Shown here in pieces: positions 43,810 to 51,655 of a DNA stretch of 64,000 nucleotides (position 1 is the stretch's first letter; each line of letters begins with the position of its first letter). The DNA is from Prochlorococcus sp. scB245a_519A13 (GTDB lineage Bacteria > Cyanobacteriota > Cyanobacteriia > PCC-6307 > Cyanobiaceae), in NCBI GenBank assembly GCA_000634415.1, contig JFNH01000098.1, positions 62,001 through 126,000 on the forward strand, written 5' to 3'. The notes under the pieces are model-generated. The model did not search any database. It saw only the letters and a list, made by a program, of their open reading frames with translations, and had not been told where the DNA came from. A program made the position numbers and the translations under genes.

Positions 43810-44736
43810 TTGAATATGAAAATTCTTGTAATGGGTGGCACTAGATTTGTTGGCAAGTCTTTGGTTGGAAAGTTATTAAGTAAAAATTATGATATTGATA
43901 TTTTCACGAGAGGTAATAAAAGTAATCCTGAAAAAACAAATTTAATTAAGGGTGATAGAAATAATTCAGAAGATATCGTCAAGCTAAGAGATGAAAAGTA
44001 TGATGTTGTTTTTGATATTTCTGGACGAGAGTTAGAACAAACCAAACTTCTTATAGAAAATTTAGATAATTCTTTCCAGAGATATATATATGTAAGCTCT
44101 GCAGGTGTTTATAAAGATAATTCTGAACTACCCTTATCCGAAGTTGATCCAATTGATCCAGAAAGTAGGCACAAAGGAAAGTTTGAGACAGAAAATTGGT
44201 TAAAAAAACAAAAAATTCCTTTTACAAGTTTTAGACCTACTTATATTTATGGGCCAGGAAACTATAATAAAATTGAAAATTGGTTTTTTGAAAGGTTATT
44301 TACTAAAAAATCTATACCAATCCCTGGTGACGGTTCTTTAATTACTCAGCTAGGCCATGTTTCCGATCTAACTGATGTAATGATAAGGTGCATAAATTTT
44401 AAAAATTCCAGAAATAATATTTACAATTGTTCAGGTGAAAAAGGAGTTACAATCAAGGGTTTAATCTTTTTCTGTGCGAAAGTTCTTGGATTAAACCAAA
44501 ATGAGATTTCTTTAAGAACATTTGATTATCAAAAATTAGATCCTAAGTCTCGAAAGGGATTTCCAATTAGATTAAATCATTATCAGACTGATATCTCTAA
44601 GATAAAACGTGATTTAGAGTGGGCGCCAACTTTTGATTTACTTAACGGTCTAAAGGATAGTTTTGTGAATGATTTTAATAATAAAAAGAGTGAGGAGTTT
44701 GATGAAAATTCAGATAATATTCTTTTTAATTCTTAA
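43810..44736 (+). CDS. NAD-dependent epimerase/dehydratase family (CSP41-like)
   Basis: VMGGTRFVGKSLVGKLL, YVSSAGVYK, RPTYIYGPGNYN. Confidence 0.85.
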   Translation: MNMKILVMGGTRFVGKSLVGKLLSKNYDIDIFTRGNKSNPEKTNLIKGDRNNSEDIVKLRDEKYDVVFDISGRELEQTKLLIENLDNSFQRYIYVSSAGVYKDNSELPLSEVDPIDPESRHKGKFETENWLKKQKIPFTSFRPTYIYGPGNYNKIENWFFERLFTKKSIPIPGDGSLITQLGHVSDLTDVMIRCINFKNSRNNIYNCSGEKGVTIKGLIFFCAKVLGLNQNEISLRTFDYQKLDPKSRKGFPIRLNHYQTDISKIKRDLEWAPTFDLLNGLKDSFVNDFNNKKSEEFDENSDNILFNS

Positions 44737-45249
44737 ATAGCTTAATAAAGTCACTAAGGTCAGGATGAATCCTAACCAATAAAAAATTAAAGCCAAATTA
44801 TTCAATAAGGTAATTTTTAATGGTGTAAAGAAGGTAATTACTGAAATAAAAAAGAAAAATGTTTTATATTTTCCTAACATTGATGCTGGTAAACCGTCTT
44901 TTGTAGAGTTCCTTAGGCTAGAGATAATTAATTCTCTAAATAAAATTAATGACAAAGACCAGAAGGGTATAAAATTATTTTTACAAAGGAAGGTCAAAGG
45001 AATTAAATAGAATACTTTATCGCTTAAGGGATCAAGGATAGCTCCTAATCTGGTTTTAAGATTAAATTTCCTTGCAATTAACCCGTCAAAATAATCAGTT
45101 AAACCCCCAATAATAATCAATATAAAGACATAAAAAGGTCTGTTAATTTCTAAAAAAAGTATTAATGGAAATACAAGGAAAAGGCGAGATATCGATAATA
45201 AATTGGGAATATTCAATGCCAAATTTTTAAGATTTTTTCTTAATAACAA
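44710..45249 (-). CDS. pgsA: CDP-diacylglycerol-glycerol-3-phosphate 3-phosphatidyltransferase
   Basis: CDP-alcohol phosphatase signature GLTDYFDGLIARKFN...GAILDPLSDK. Confidence 0.9.
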   Translation of the reverse strand: MLLRKNLKNLALNIPNLLSISRLFLVFPLILFLEINRPFYVFILIIIGGLTDYFDGLIARKFNLKTRLGAILDPLSDKVFYLIPLTFLCKNNFIPFWSLSLILFRELIISSLRNSTKDGLPASMLGKYKTFFFFISVITFFTPLKITLLNNLALIFYWLGFILTLVTLLSYLRIKKNII

Positions 45250-45433
45250 ATTAGTTTTTGTATATAAAAAATATATTACACTCTCAACAGGCTTAAATTT
45301 TAAGTAGAAATTTTAAATGGTTTTTGATGCTAGATTCTAAAATTTAATTTAAATTTAAATCCTAAAGATTATAAACTCAACTTCTCTTTATGAATGATGA
45401 TGTTTTATATTACAAAATTATTCCTTATATCTA

Positions 45434-46045
45434 ATGCAGCCTCATAGCCTAAAGCTATCTCCAGAATCTGATTTGATAAATTCAATTAAAGAATATTCTT
45501 TATCGAATAATTTATACGGGTATGTTTCTGGAGTGGTTGGTAATCTTAGAACAGTTTGTATTCAATGCCCAGGTAATCAAGAGATAAATAAATTTGAAGG
45601 AAATCTAGAAATAGTTTCTTTAAACGGACATTTTAATAAAGGAGATGTTCATTTACATTTGAGTTTTGCAGATGAGGGATGTAATGTGTTTGGCGGGCAT
45701 CTAGAGGAGGGATGTATTGTAAAAAAAGGTACTGATATATTTTTACTTTCTTTTGAACAGAAAATTATTAATATCTCAAATCACGATTTAATCACTAATG
45801 AATCACGTGTAAAAGCATATATTTTAAAGGATTGTCCTTGGTCTAAAAGGGCAATTAGGTTGCTTAATTCTTTATCTATCCCTCATGAAGTTACGCTAAT
45901 AGACAATGATGAGAGCTTTCAAAAAATTATGGCTCAAACTAGCCATAATACATTCCCTCAAATATTTTTGGATAATAAATTTTTTGGAGGATATGATGAA
46001 CTTTCAGAACAAGCAAAATTGGATAACTTAATTTCATTTAAGTAA
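45434..46045 (+). CDS. PPC/DUF296 domain fused to a glutaredoxin-like domain
   Basis: N-term VHLHLSFADEGCNVFGGHLEEGC (PPC); C-term AYILKDCPWSKRAIRLL..FPQIFLDNKFFGGYDEL (Grx). Confidence 0.82.
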   Translation: MQPHSLKLSPESDLINSIKEYSLSNNLYGYVSGVVGNLRTVCIQCPGNQEINKFEGNLEIVSLNGHFNKGDVHLHLSFADEGCNVFGGHLEEGCIVKKGTDIFLLSFEQKIINISNHDLITNESRVKAYILKDCPWSKRAIRLLNSLSIPHEVTLIDNDESFQKIMAQTSHNTFPQIFLDNKFFGGYDELSEQAKLDNLISFK

Positions 46046-46055
46046 TCTAAATTTT

Positions 46056-46244
46056 TTAACTATCACGATTAGTAAGCTTTTCAGCAACTAATTCGTCCTC
46101 TAACTGCTTTATTAATCTTGATACAAGATTTTGAAATTCTGGTTGACAACCTTTAAATGCAGCTTTATGTCTTATTGGCTCATTTCTAGTTCTTAAATCA
46201 GTAAGCATTAACTGTAATGCGTCAATTTTGGGATTTATTTTCAT
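46056..46244 (-). CDS. conserved hypothetical protein, 62 aa
   Basis: ORF in gap between convergent/co-oriented genes. Confidence 0.6.
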   Translation of the reverse strand: MKINPKIDALQLMLTDLRTRNEPIRHKAAFKGCQPEFQNLVSRLIKQLEDELVAEKLTNRDS

Positions 46245-46270
46245 AGTTTTAATTAATATATTTACATCTT

Positions 46271-46930
46271 TTAAATCATTTGCATAGCTTTTTTAAAAGA
46301 TATCTTTTTATTATCATTCGAACTTGTAACTTCTATTAATTTATTTATGGATTCTCTGTTTTTTAAAGAATCTATACAACATTGCGCAACTAATCTTCTT
46401 GGTATTGATCCATTAATTTGTGTATCTTCTTTTGAATAATTTATATTTTCTGATTTAATATCTTCATTTTCCTTTAATCCTCCCGGTCTAATAATAGTCC
46501 ATTCAAAATTTGAATTGCGTAGAAAGTTTTCACCTAATTTCTTCCAAATAAGAATTAAACCAAATAAGTTTAATGGGTGAAATAATTTACCAGTACAAAG
46601 GGAACTAACTAAAATAACTCTTTTAATACCAACTCTTTTACAACTCTCTAATTGTCTGTATACACCTAATGCATCAACCTTTGCAGGACCAGTTAAATCT
46701 AATGATGCTCTCGCTCCAGTCGCAATTATCAAAGCATCAATATCTTTTAAAGCTTCATCAAGTTCCCCTTTTTTGTCTAAAGAAAGCCTAATTGTTTCTA
46801 AACGTTCTAGACCTGCTGAGACTTTTGAATTCTCTCTGATGATTTGCCTTACTTTATATCCTTTCTTAACTGCTTCTTCGGAAATTCTATAACCTGTTTT
46901 CCCCGATGCACCAGTAATTGCTATTTTCAT
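46271..46930 (-). CDS. NAD(P)-binding SDR-like protein
   Basis: IAITGASGKTGYRISEEAVKKGY. Confidence 0.85.
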   Translation of the reverse strand: MKIAITGASGKTGYRISEEAVKKGYKVRQIIRENSKVSAGLERLETIRLSLDKKGELDEALKDIDALIIATGARASLDLTGPAKVDALGVYRQLESCKRVGIKRVILVSSLCTGKLFHPLNLFGLILIWKKLGENFLRNSNFEWTIIRPGGLKENEDIKSENINYSKEDTQINGSIPRRLVAQCCIDSLKNRESINKLIEVTSSNDNKKISFKKAMQMI

Positions 46931-46965
46931 GATTAAAAAACTAATTTTAATATTATATAAATTTC

Positions 46966-47619
46966 TTAAGGCTTTTTACATATAAATTTCTTTTTTCTTT
47001 TGGGATAAAGAGTGTGACACAAATAACATTTTGTTCCATCACAGCCTCTTGCTGTACAGTATTCTCTGCCATAAAAGATTATTTGCAAATGTAAAGTATT
47101 CCAATCATTAACAGGAAATATTTTTTTTAGGTCTTTTTCTGTTTGAACTACGCTATCGCCATTTGATAGGCCCCATCTTTGTGCCAACCTGTGTATGTGA
47201 GTATCGACTGGGAATGAGGGTATTTTAAACACTTGAGACATTACAACTGAGGCTGTTTTATGACCTACCCCTGGAAGAGATTCAAGCTTCTCAAAAGAAT
47301 CTGGAACTATACCATTATGCTTCTCAACTAATAGTTTAGATAAGTTATAGATGTTCTTTGATTTTTGATTAGATAGACCCAAATATTTTATGTATTCGTA
47401 AATGCCATTAATACCTAGCTGTATCATCTTTTCTGGGTTATCTGCGACCTTAAATAAGCTTTTTGTTAATTCATTAACTTTCTTATCTGTTGATTGAGCA
47501 CTTAAAACAACGGCGACTAAAAGTGTATATGCATTTGAATGATCAAGGGGTATTGGAGGCGATGGATATAGCTTTTTCAATTCCTTGCGAATTATTTCAG
47601 CTCTTTCAGACTTTCTCAT
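46966..47619 (-). CDS. nth: endonuclease III
   Basis: LPGVGHKTASVVMSQVF, VDTHIHRLAQRWGL, Cys4 cluster CTARGCDGTKCYLC. Confidence 0.96.
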   Translation of the reverse strand: MRKSERAEIIRKELKKLYPSPPIPLDHSNAYTLLVAVVLSAQSTDKKVNELTKSLFKVADNPEKMIQLGINGIYEYIKYLGLSNQKSKNIYNLSKLLVEKHNGIVPDSFEKLESLPGVGHKTASVVMSQVFKIPSFPVDTHIHRLAQRWGLSNGDSVVQTEKDLKKIFPVNDWNTLHLQIIFYGREYCTARGCDGTKCYLCHTLYPKRKKKFICKKP

Positions 47620-47639
47620 TAAATTTGAAAATTATATGG

Positions 47640-47655
47640 TGTATAAAATTATACA
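47640..47655. promoter_or_regulatory. dyad TGTATAA-AA-TTATACA between nth and ABC ATPase gene
   Basis: 7-bp inverted repeat with 2-nt spacer in a divergent promoter region. Confidence 0.3.
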
Positions 47656-47714
47656 AGGGATATTTTAGGTGAATATTTTCTGCTAATTTAATATATTTAA
47701 AGAATAGAAATTTT

Positions 47715-48773
47715 GTGAAAAATGATGCGTTAATAATTGATGATTTGCATCATAAATACGATAAGCGAGAAAATTCAAATTGGATATTAAATGAAATTAA
47801 CCTAAAAATTGAAAATGATGAATTATTAGGTTTGCTTGGACCTTCTGGTTGCGGAAAAACTACTCTTTTGAGATTAATAGCAGGGTTTGAATATCCCTCC
47901 AAAGGAAGAATTTATTTAAATAATATCGAAATTTCAAGTAGGAAAAAAATTCTTAGCCCTGAGAAAAGAAATATAGGCATGGTCTTTCAAGATTACGCAC
48001 TTTTCCCTCACTTAACTGTTTTAGAGAATGTGATGTTTGGTTTGAAAAACAAAAAAAATAGATCTAGAGTTGACTATATATTAAATGTTGTTGGTCTTGA
48101 TAGTTTCATTGGAAGATACCCACATGAATTGTCTGGAGGCCAAAAACAAAGATTAGCAATTGCGAGAGCTCTTGCTCCAGGTACAAATTTTATTTTATTA
48201 GATGAACCTTTTTGTAGTCTTGATATGCATGTCAAACTAAAATTGAGAAGTGAACTCCCTAATATTTTAAAAGGTTGTAATGCAAGAGGATTGATGGTTA
48301 CTCATGATCCCGAAGAAGCAATGTCAATTTGCGATAAAGTTGCCGTTATGAATGAGGGCAAAATACATCAAATTGATACACCAATTAATCTTCTAAATAA
48401 TCCCAAGACTATATTTGTTAGTAGTTTTATTTTGGGCAATAATATTATTAATATAGAAAAAAATGGTAATTCATATATTTCTTGTTTAGGTAAAATAAAT
48501 TGTTCAGAGTATTTGAAAAGTAAAAGTATCAAAAGTATGTCAATTTCACCTAAATTTATTTCAATTAAAAGATCAGAATCTGGTGATGCAATTGTTATAT
48601 CTAAAGAATTTCTTGGCGAATTTCTTATATATAAAGTAACTATTAATGGAAACATATTAAGGGTTAGAGCTGATATTAATAATCTCCTTAATAATGGTGA
48701 TAAATGTTCACTTTCTATTAATAAAAATAGTTATTATTTTTTATATCCTGGAGCTTATAAGGAATATATATAA
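47715..48773 (+). CDS. ABC transporter ATP-binding protein (Fe3+/spermidine/putrescine-type family)
   Basis: GPSGCGKTTLLRLIAGFE, LSGGQKQRLAIARALA, C-terminal TOBE-like region; iron role inferred from neighbours. Confidence 0.85.
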   Translation: MKNDALIIDDLHHKYDKRENSNWILNEINLKIENDELLGLLGPSGCGKTTLLRLIAGFEYPSKGRIYLNNIEISSRKKILSPEKRNIGMVFQDYALFPHLTVLENVMFGLKNKKNRSRVDYILNVVGLDSFIGRYPHELSGGQKQRLAIARALAPGTNFILLDEPFCSLDMHVKLKLRSELPNILKGCNARGLMVTHDPEEAMSICDKVAVMNEGKIHQIDTPINLLNNPKTIFVSSFILGNNIINIEKNGNSYISCLGKINCSEYLKSKSIKSMSISPKFISIKRSESGDAIVISKEFLGEFLIYKVTINGNILRVRADINNLLNNGDKCSLSINKNSYYFLYPGAYKEYI

Positions 48774-48780
48774 AATTTAT

Positions 48781-48903
48781 TTATAGGCAATTACACTTCC
48801 CGCCCTTCCAGTTAGAGCATTTTTTCTTTTTACATTTCTTTTTTTTACTTTTATATATTTTATTAGTTAATAGCAGTTCATAAAAACTGTATTCTAATTT
48901 CAT
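48781..48903 (-). CDS. 40-aa Lys/Cys-rich peptide (not in ORF track)
   Basis: ATG ORF: MKLEYSFYELLLTNKIYKSKKKKCKKKKCSNWKGGKCNCL; Fur-box-like dyad 10 nt upstream. Confidence 0.6.
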   Translation of the reverse strand: MKLEYSFYELLLTNKIYKSKKKKCKKKKCSNWKGGKCNCL

Positions 48904-48913
48904 TTATAGTATT

Positions 48914-48932
48914 GCGATTGATTTTCATTATC
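48914..48932. promoter_or_regulatory. Fur-box-like site in the divergent region of ferritin and the 40-aa peptide
   Basis: GCGATTGATTTTCATTATC, 14/19 by hand to GATAATGATAATCATTATC. Confidence 0.55.
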
Positions 48933-49016
48933 ATATTATTTATTTTAATTTAAAGAATTAATTAATTACTAATTTATACAAAATGTTGTATTATTTAATT
49001 AGTTCCTTCTTGAGCA

Positions 49017-49571
49017 ATGAAAGAAAATAATTTAAAGGTAAAGAAATTAATTAATTTTGGTCCATCTGGAAGAGCTGTCGCACAACCAATTGACAATAGT
49101 TTACTGGATAATATTTTTGAACACTTAACAATGGAAAGATATGCCAATGTTCAATATTTTTCAATATACCTCTGGTTTCAAGAACGTGATTTAAACGGAT
49201 TTGCGTCTCATTTTCTTAGTGAATCACAAGGTGAAATGGAACATGCTCAAAAATTTGCAGATTACTTAATCGCAAGAGGACAAAGCGTAAAATTAGATGA
49301 AATTCCTGCACCAGTTCAAACATGGGATTCCATAGAGGAGCTGATTTCTTATTCTTTTAATATGGAGGCTGATTTAACGTCATCTCTACAACAACTTTAT
49401 TCAATATCAGAAAGAATTTCAGATACAAGAACTAACGTATTTTTAGATCCAATCATAGAGGCTCAAACACAATCAGAGGATGAATTTGCGAACATACTCG
49501 GCAAGGTAAAGTTTGCTTCTAATCAACCCTCGGCAATATTATTAATAGATAGTGATTTAAAGAAAAAATAA
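49017..49571 (+). CDS. ftn: ferritin
   Basis: Ferroxidase-type helices MERYANVQYFSIYLWFQERDLNGFASHFLSESQGEMEHAQKFADYLIARGQ. Confidence 0.93.
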   Translation: MKENNLKVKKLINFGPSGRAVAQPIDNSLLDNIFEHLTMERYANVQYFSIYLWFQERDLNGFASHFLSESQGEMEHAQKFADYLIARGQSVKLDEIPAPVQTWDSIEELISYSFNMEADLTSSLQQLYSISERISDTRTNVFLDPIIEAQTQSEDEFANILGKVKFASNQPSAILLIDSDLKKK

Positions 49572-49844
49572 ATTACTTTCAAATTTATTTTCATTCAATG
49601 TCCTCTTGGTTATTTCAAAAAGTAAATTCGAAAAGTTGATTTTCTCTTTATTTTTATTTAAGAGTTCAGCTATTTTATAGATCTCATTAACTCTTTTAAA
49701 AATATTTTTGTTTTCAGTAGATAACCTTACCTTCAATGCTTTATTTTCTGTGGTTTTGTAGGATTGCTTGATATTTCTGAGTCTATTCGATAAAACATCA
49801 ACTTCCATTAACAAGTTGTTTGTAAGTGATTGCGATTCCTTCAT
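49557..49844 (-). CDS. hypothetical coiled-coil protein
   Basis: 95-aa ORF immediately downstream of the Crp regulator (3-nt gap), overlaps ferritin end. Confidence 0.65.
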   Translation of the reverse strand: MKESQSLTNNLLMEVDVLSNRLRNIKQSYKTTENKALKVRLSTENKNIFKRVNEIYKIAELLNKNKEKINFSNLLFEITKRTLNENKFESNLFFL

Positions 49845-49847
49845 TTT

Positions 49848-50435
49848 TTATAGCGGCGATGATTCAATAAAAGAAGGTGCAACACTGACTGTTTGGGTCC
49901 CGATAGGAGCTATTAATAACTCAGATGATCTTAATTTAGAAATTAATCTTGTTGATGTTACCCGTGTAGAACCTATTAATTCGCCAATCCTTTCATGGGT
50001 TAACTTGAAAGGCAACTCACACCATTGACCACATCTTCTACCTAAACGATTTACTAGTATTGAAAACAAGGCTTGTAATCGCTGTTCTGCATTTCCTAAG
50101 TGTCTAATCCTAAGGAGTTGCAAAGTCCATTCATTTACTGCATCGAAGCCAATATTCTCATCAATACTTACATTGCTATTAAAAGACAAATCTGTTAATG
50201 CTTCAACACAGACACCTTCACTACATAAAAGGTCCGTTCTTAATTGATCACCTGATTGTAAGAATGCAAGTGTCATTCCTTCAGTTTCTTCACAAGGGCA
50301 ATAAACTCGAGCAATTCCACTTTCAACTTCTAGGCATGTACCTCTTGGTCTTGATGAAGGATCTATTAAAACGGACTGCCCAGTTATCATCCTTACTGAT
50401 TTTGACGGAGAGTCTCCATAACTATGGAAATTCAT
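49848..50435 (-). CDS. Crp/Fnr-family transcriptional regulator (start re-called)
   Basis: cNMP-like fold plus C-terminal HTH LTHERIGELIGSTRVTSTRLISKL; track start 50468 gives an atypical hydrophobic extension overlapping the Fur-box-like site; internal ATG at 50435 preferred. Confidence 0.85.
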   Translation of the reverse strand: MNFHSYGDSPSKSVRMITGQSVLIDPSSRPRGTCLEVESGIARVYCPCEETEGMTLAFLQSGDQLRTDLLCSEGVCVEALTDLSFNSNVSIDENIGFDAVNEWTLQLLRIRHLGNAEQRLQALFSILVNRLGRRCGQWCELPFKLTHERIGELIGSTRVTSTRLISKLRSSELLIAPIGTQTVSVAPSFIESSPL

Positions 50436-50447
50436 TAATAAAAATAT

Positions 50448-50466
50448 GATAATGAGAATTATTATC
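50448..50466. promoter_or_regulatory. strong Fur-box-like site upstream of the Crp-family gene
   Basis: GATAATGAGAATTATTATC, 17/19 by hand to the classical 19-bp Fur box. Confidence 0.75.
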
Positions 50467-50492
50467 AATTATGCACTATATATTTGCTTATT

Positions 50493-50511
50493 GCAATAGA
50501 TTCTCATTATC
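50493..50511. promoter_or_regulatory. second Fur-box-like site
   Basis: GCAATAGATTCTCATTATC, 13/19 by hand; shares ATTGCrATwGATTyTCATTATCAT with the ferritin-upstream site. Confidence 0.5.
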
Positions 50512-50581
50512 ATCACATTTTTGAAGTTTTTCTTTACATAGTATTTAGGAATATAATTTAGTTAGAATGGCAAAGTTTTAG

Positions 50582-50770
50582 ATGAGCGTAAATAGAGTTT
50601 GTTTTAATTGTGGAAGTTCTTCATTAGTCTCAGACCGATCTTTAGGAGGTAAGATTGTATGTTCAAAATGTGGATCTTCTTCATTTAAAAATAAATCCTC
50701 TTCATTTTTAAAAAGTAAAAAATTTGTATTTCTTGCTATTGCGATAGCTATTTTTATAATTGTTATTTAG
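50582..50770 (+). CDS. small zinc-ribbon membrane protein, 62 aa
   Basis: CFNCGSSS..CSKCGSSS and C-terminal TM. Confidence 0.7.
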   Translation: MSVNRVCFNCGSSSLVSDRSLGGKIVCSKCGSSSFKNKSSSFLKSKKFVFLAIAIAIFIIVI

Positions 50771-51551
50771 ATAATCTGTTTATATACCAAAGTCCATTAT
50801 TATTAATTACATCTACTTGAATACCAAATAACTTATTAAGGTTTTCACTATTTATAACCTTCTTTTGATCTCCATCAGCGATTATTCTGCCATCTTTTAG
50901 CATTATGACCCGGTCATAAATTTTTGTAATCATTGAAATATCATGAGTGACGCATAAAATTTTAGTATTTAATTTTGATAATTCATCAACCTTATCAATT
51001 ACAAAAAACTTTGATTTGTAATCTAAATTTGCAACTGGTTCATCTAAGATTAAGATTTCGGGTTTTTTGATTAATGCCCTTGCAATGAGGGAAATTTGTT
51101 TTTCTCCATCTGATAAATAGGAAAAATTCTTTTTAGATAAATTAGAAATATTCATTTTCTTTATGATTTTTTCTACCTTATAAGAATCTCCTTCAGATTT
51201 ATTTTGTACGTAACTATATCTTCCATATAGTCCACTTAAAATTAAATCAAAAACTTGTAAATTTGGATTAATTCTATTTTTTATATCATTATTTACGGTA
51301 CTTATTTTATTTCTTAGTTCCCATAAATTTATAAGTTCTTTGTCAAATATCTTCAGCTTTGATTCATTAGCTACTACTGGGTATATGTTTCTATTAATTA
51401 TTTCAATTAAGGATGATTTACCTGAACCATTTGGTCCAATTAATATTACGTTTTCTGAATAAGCTATCTTTAAATTTAAATCTTTAATTACTCTAAAGCC
51501 ATTTTTAAAACAATTTATATTTTTTGCGTCAAACCAAAATTTATTAAACAC
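50763..51551 (-). CDS. ABC transporter ATP-binding protein
   Basis: IGPNGSGKSSLIEII, YLSDGEKQISLIARALI, LILDEPVANLD. Confidence 0.88.
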   Translation of the reverse strand: MFNKFWFDAKNINCFKNGFRVIKDLNLKIAYSENVILIGPNGSGKSSLIEIINRNIYPVVANESKLKIFDKELINLWELRNKISTVNNDIKNRINPNLQVFDLILSGLYGRYSYVQNKSEGDSYKVEKIIKKMNISNLSKKNFSYLSDGEKQISLIARALIKKPEILILDEPVANLDYKSKFFVIDKVDELSKLNTKILCVTHDISMITKIYDRVIMLKDGRIIADGDQKKVINSENLNKLFGIQVDVINNNGLWYINRLSK

Positions 51552-51652
51552 TAAAACTTGTTACTCCAAAATATAATCAATTGAATCGAGCTTAAAATAA
51601 ATATAAAGAGATAAAGCCAATTCAACCATGAAGGTCTATTTACTTTCTTCAT
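51551..51652 (-). CDS. 33-aa single-TM peptide between Rieske oxygenase and ABC ATPase (not in ORF track)
   Basis: ATG ORF: MKKVNRPSWLNWLYLFIFILSSIQLIIFWSNKF; starts 3 nt after Rieske stop, stop TAG overlaps GTG start of ATPase. Confidence 0.55.
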   Translation of the reverse strand: MKKVNRPSWLNWLYLFIFILSSIQLIIFWSNKF

Positions 51653-51655
51653 GAA

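Noticed and set aside
45250-45433. Possible tRNA or structured ncRNA in the pgsA/PPC-Grx gap
   Set aside because: No cloverleaf or conserved T-loop seen; AT-rich promoter-like region
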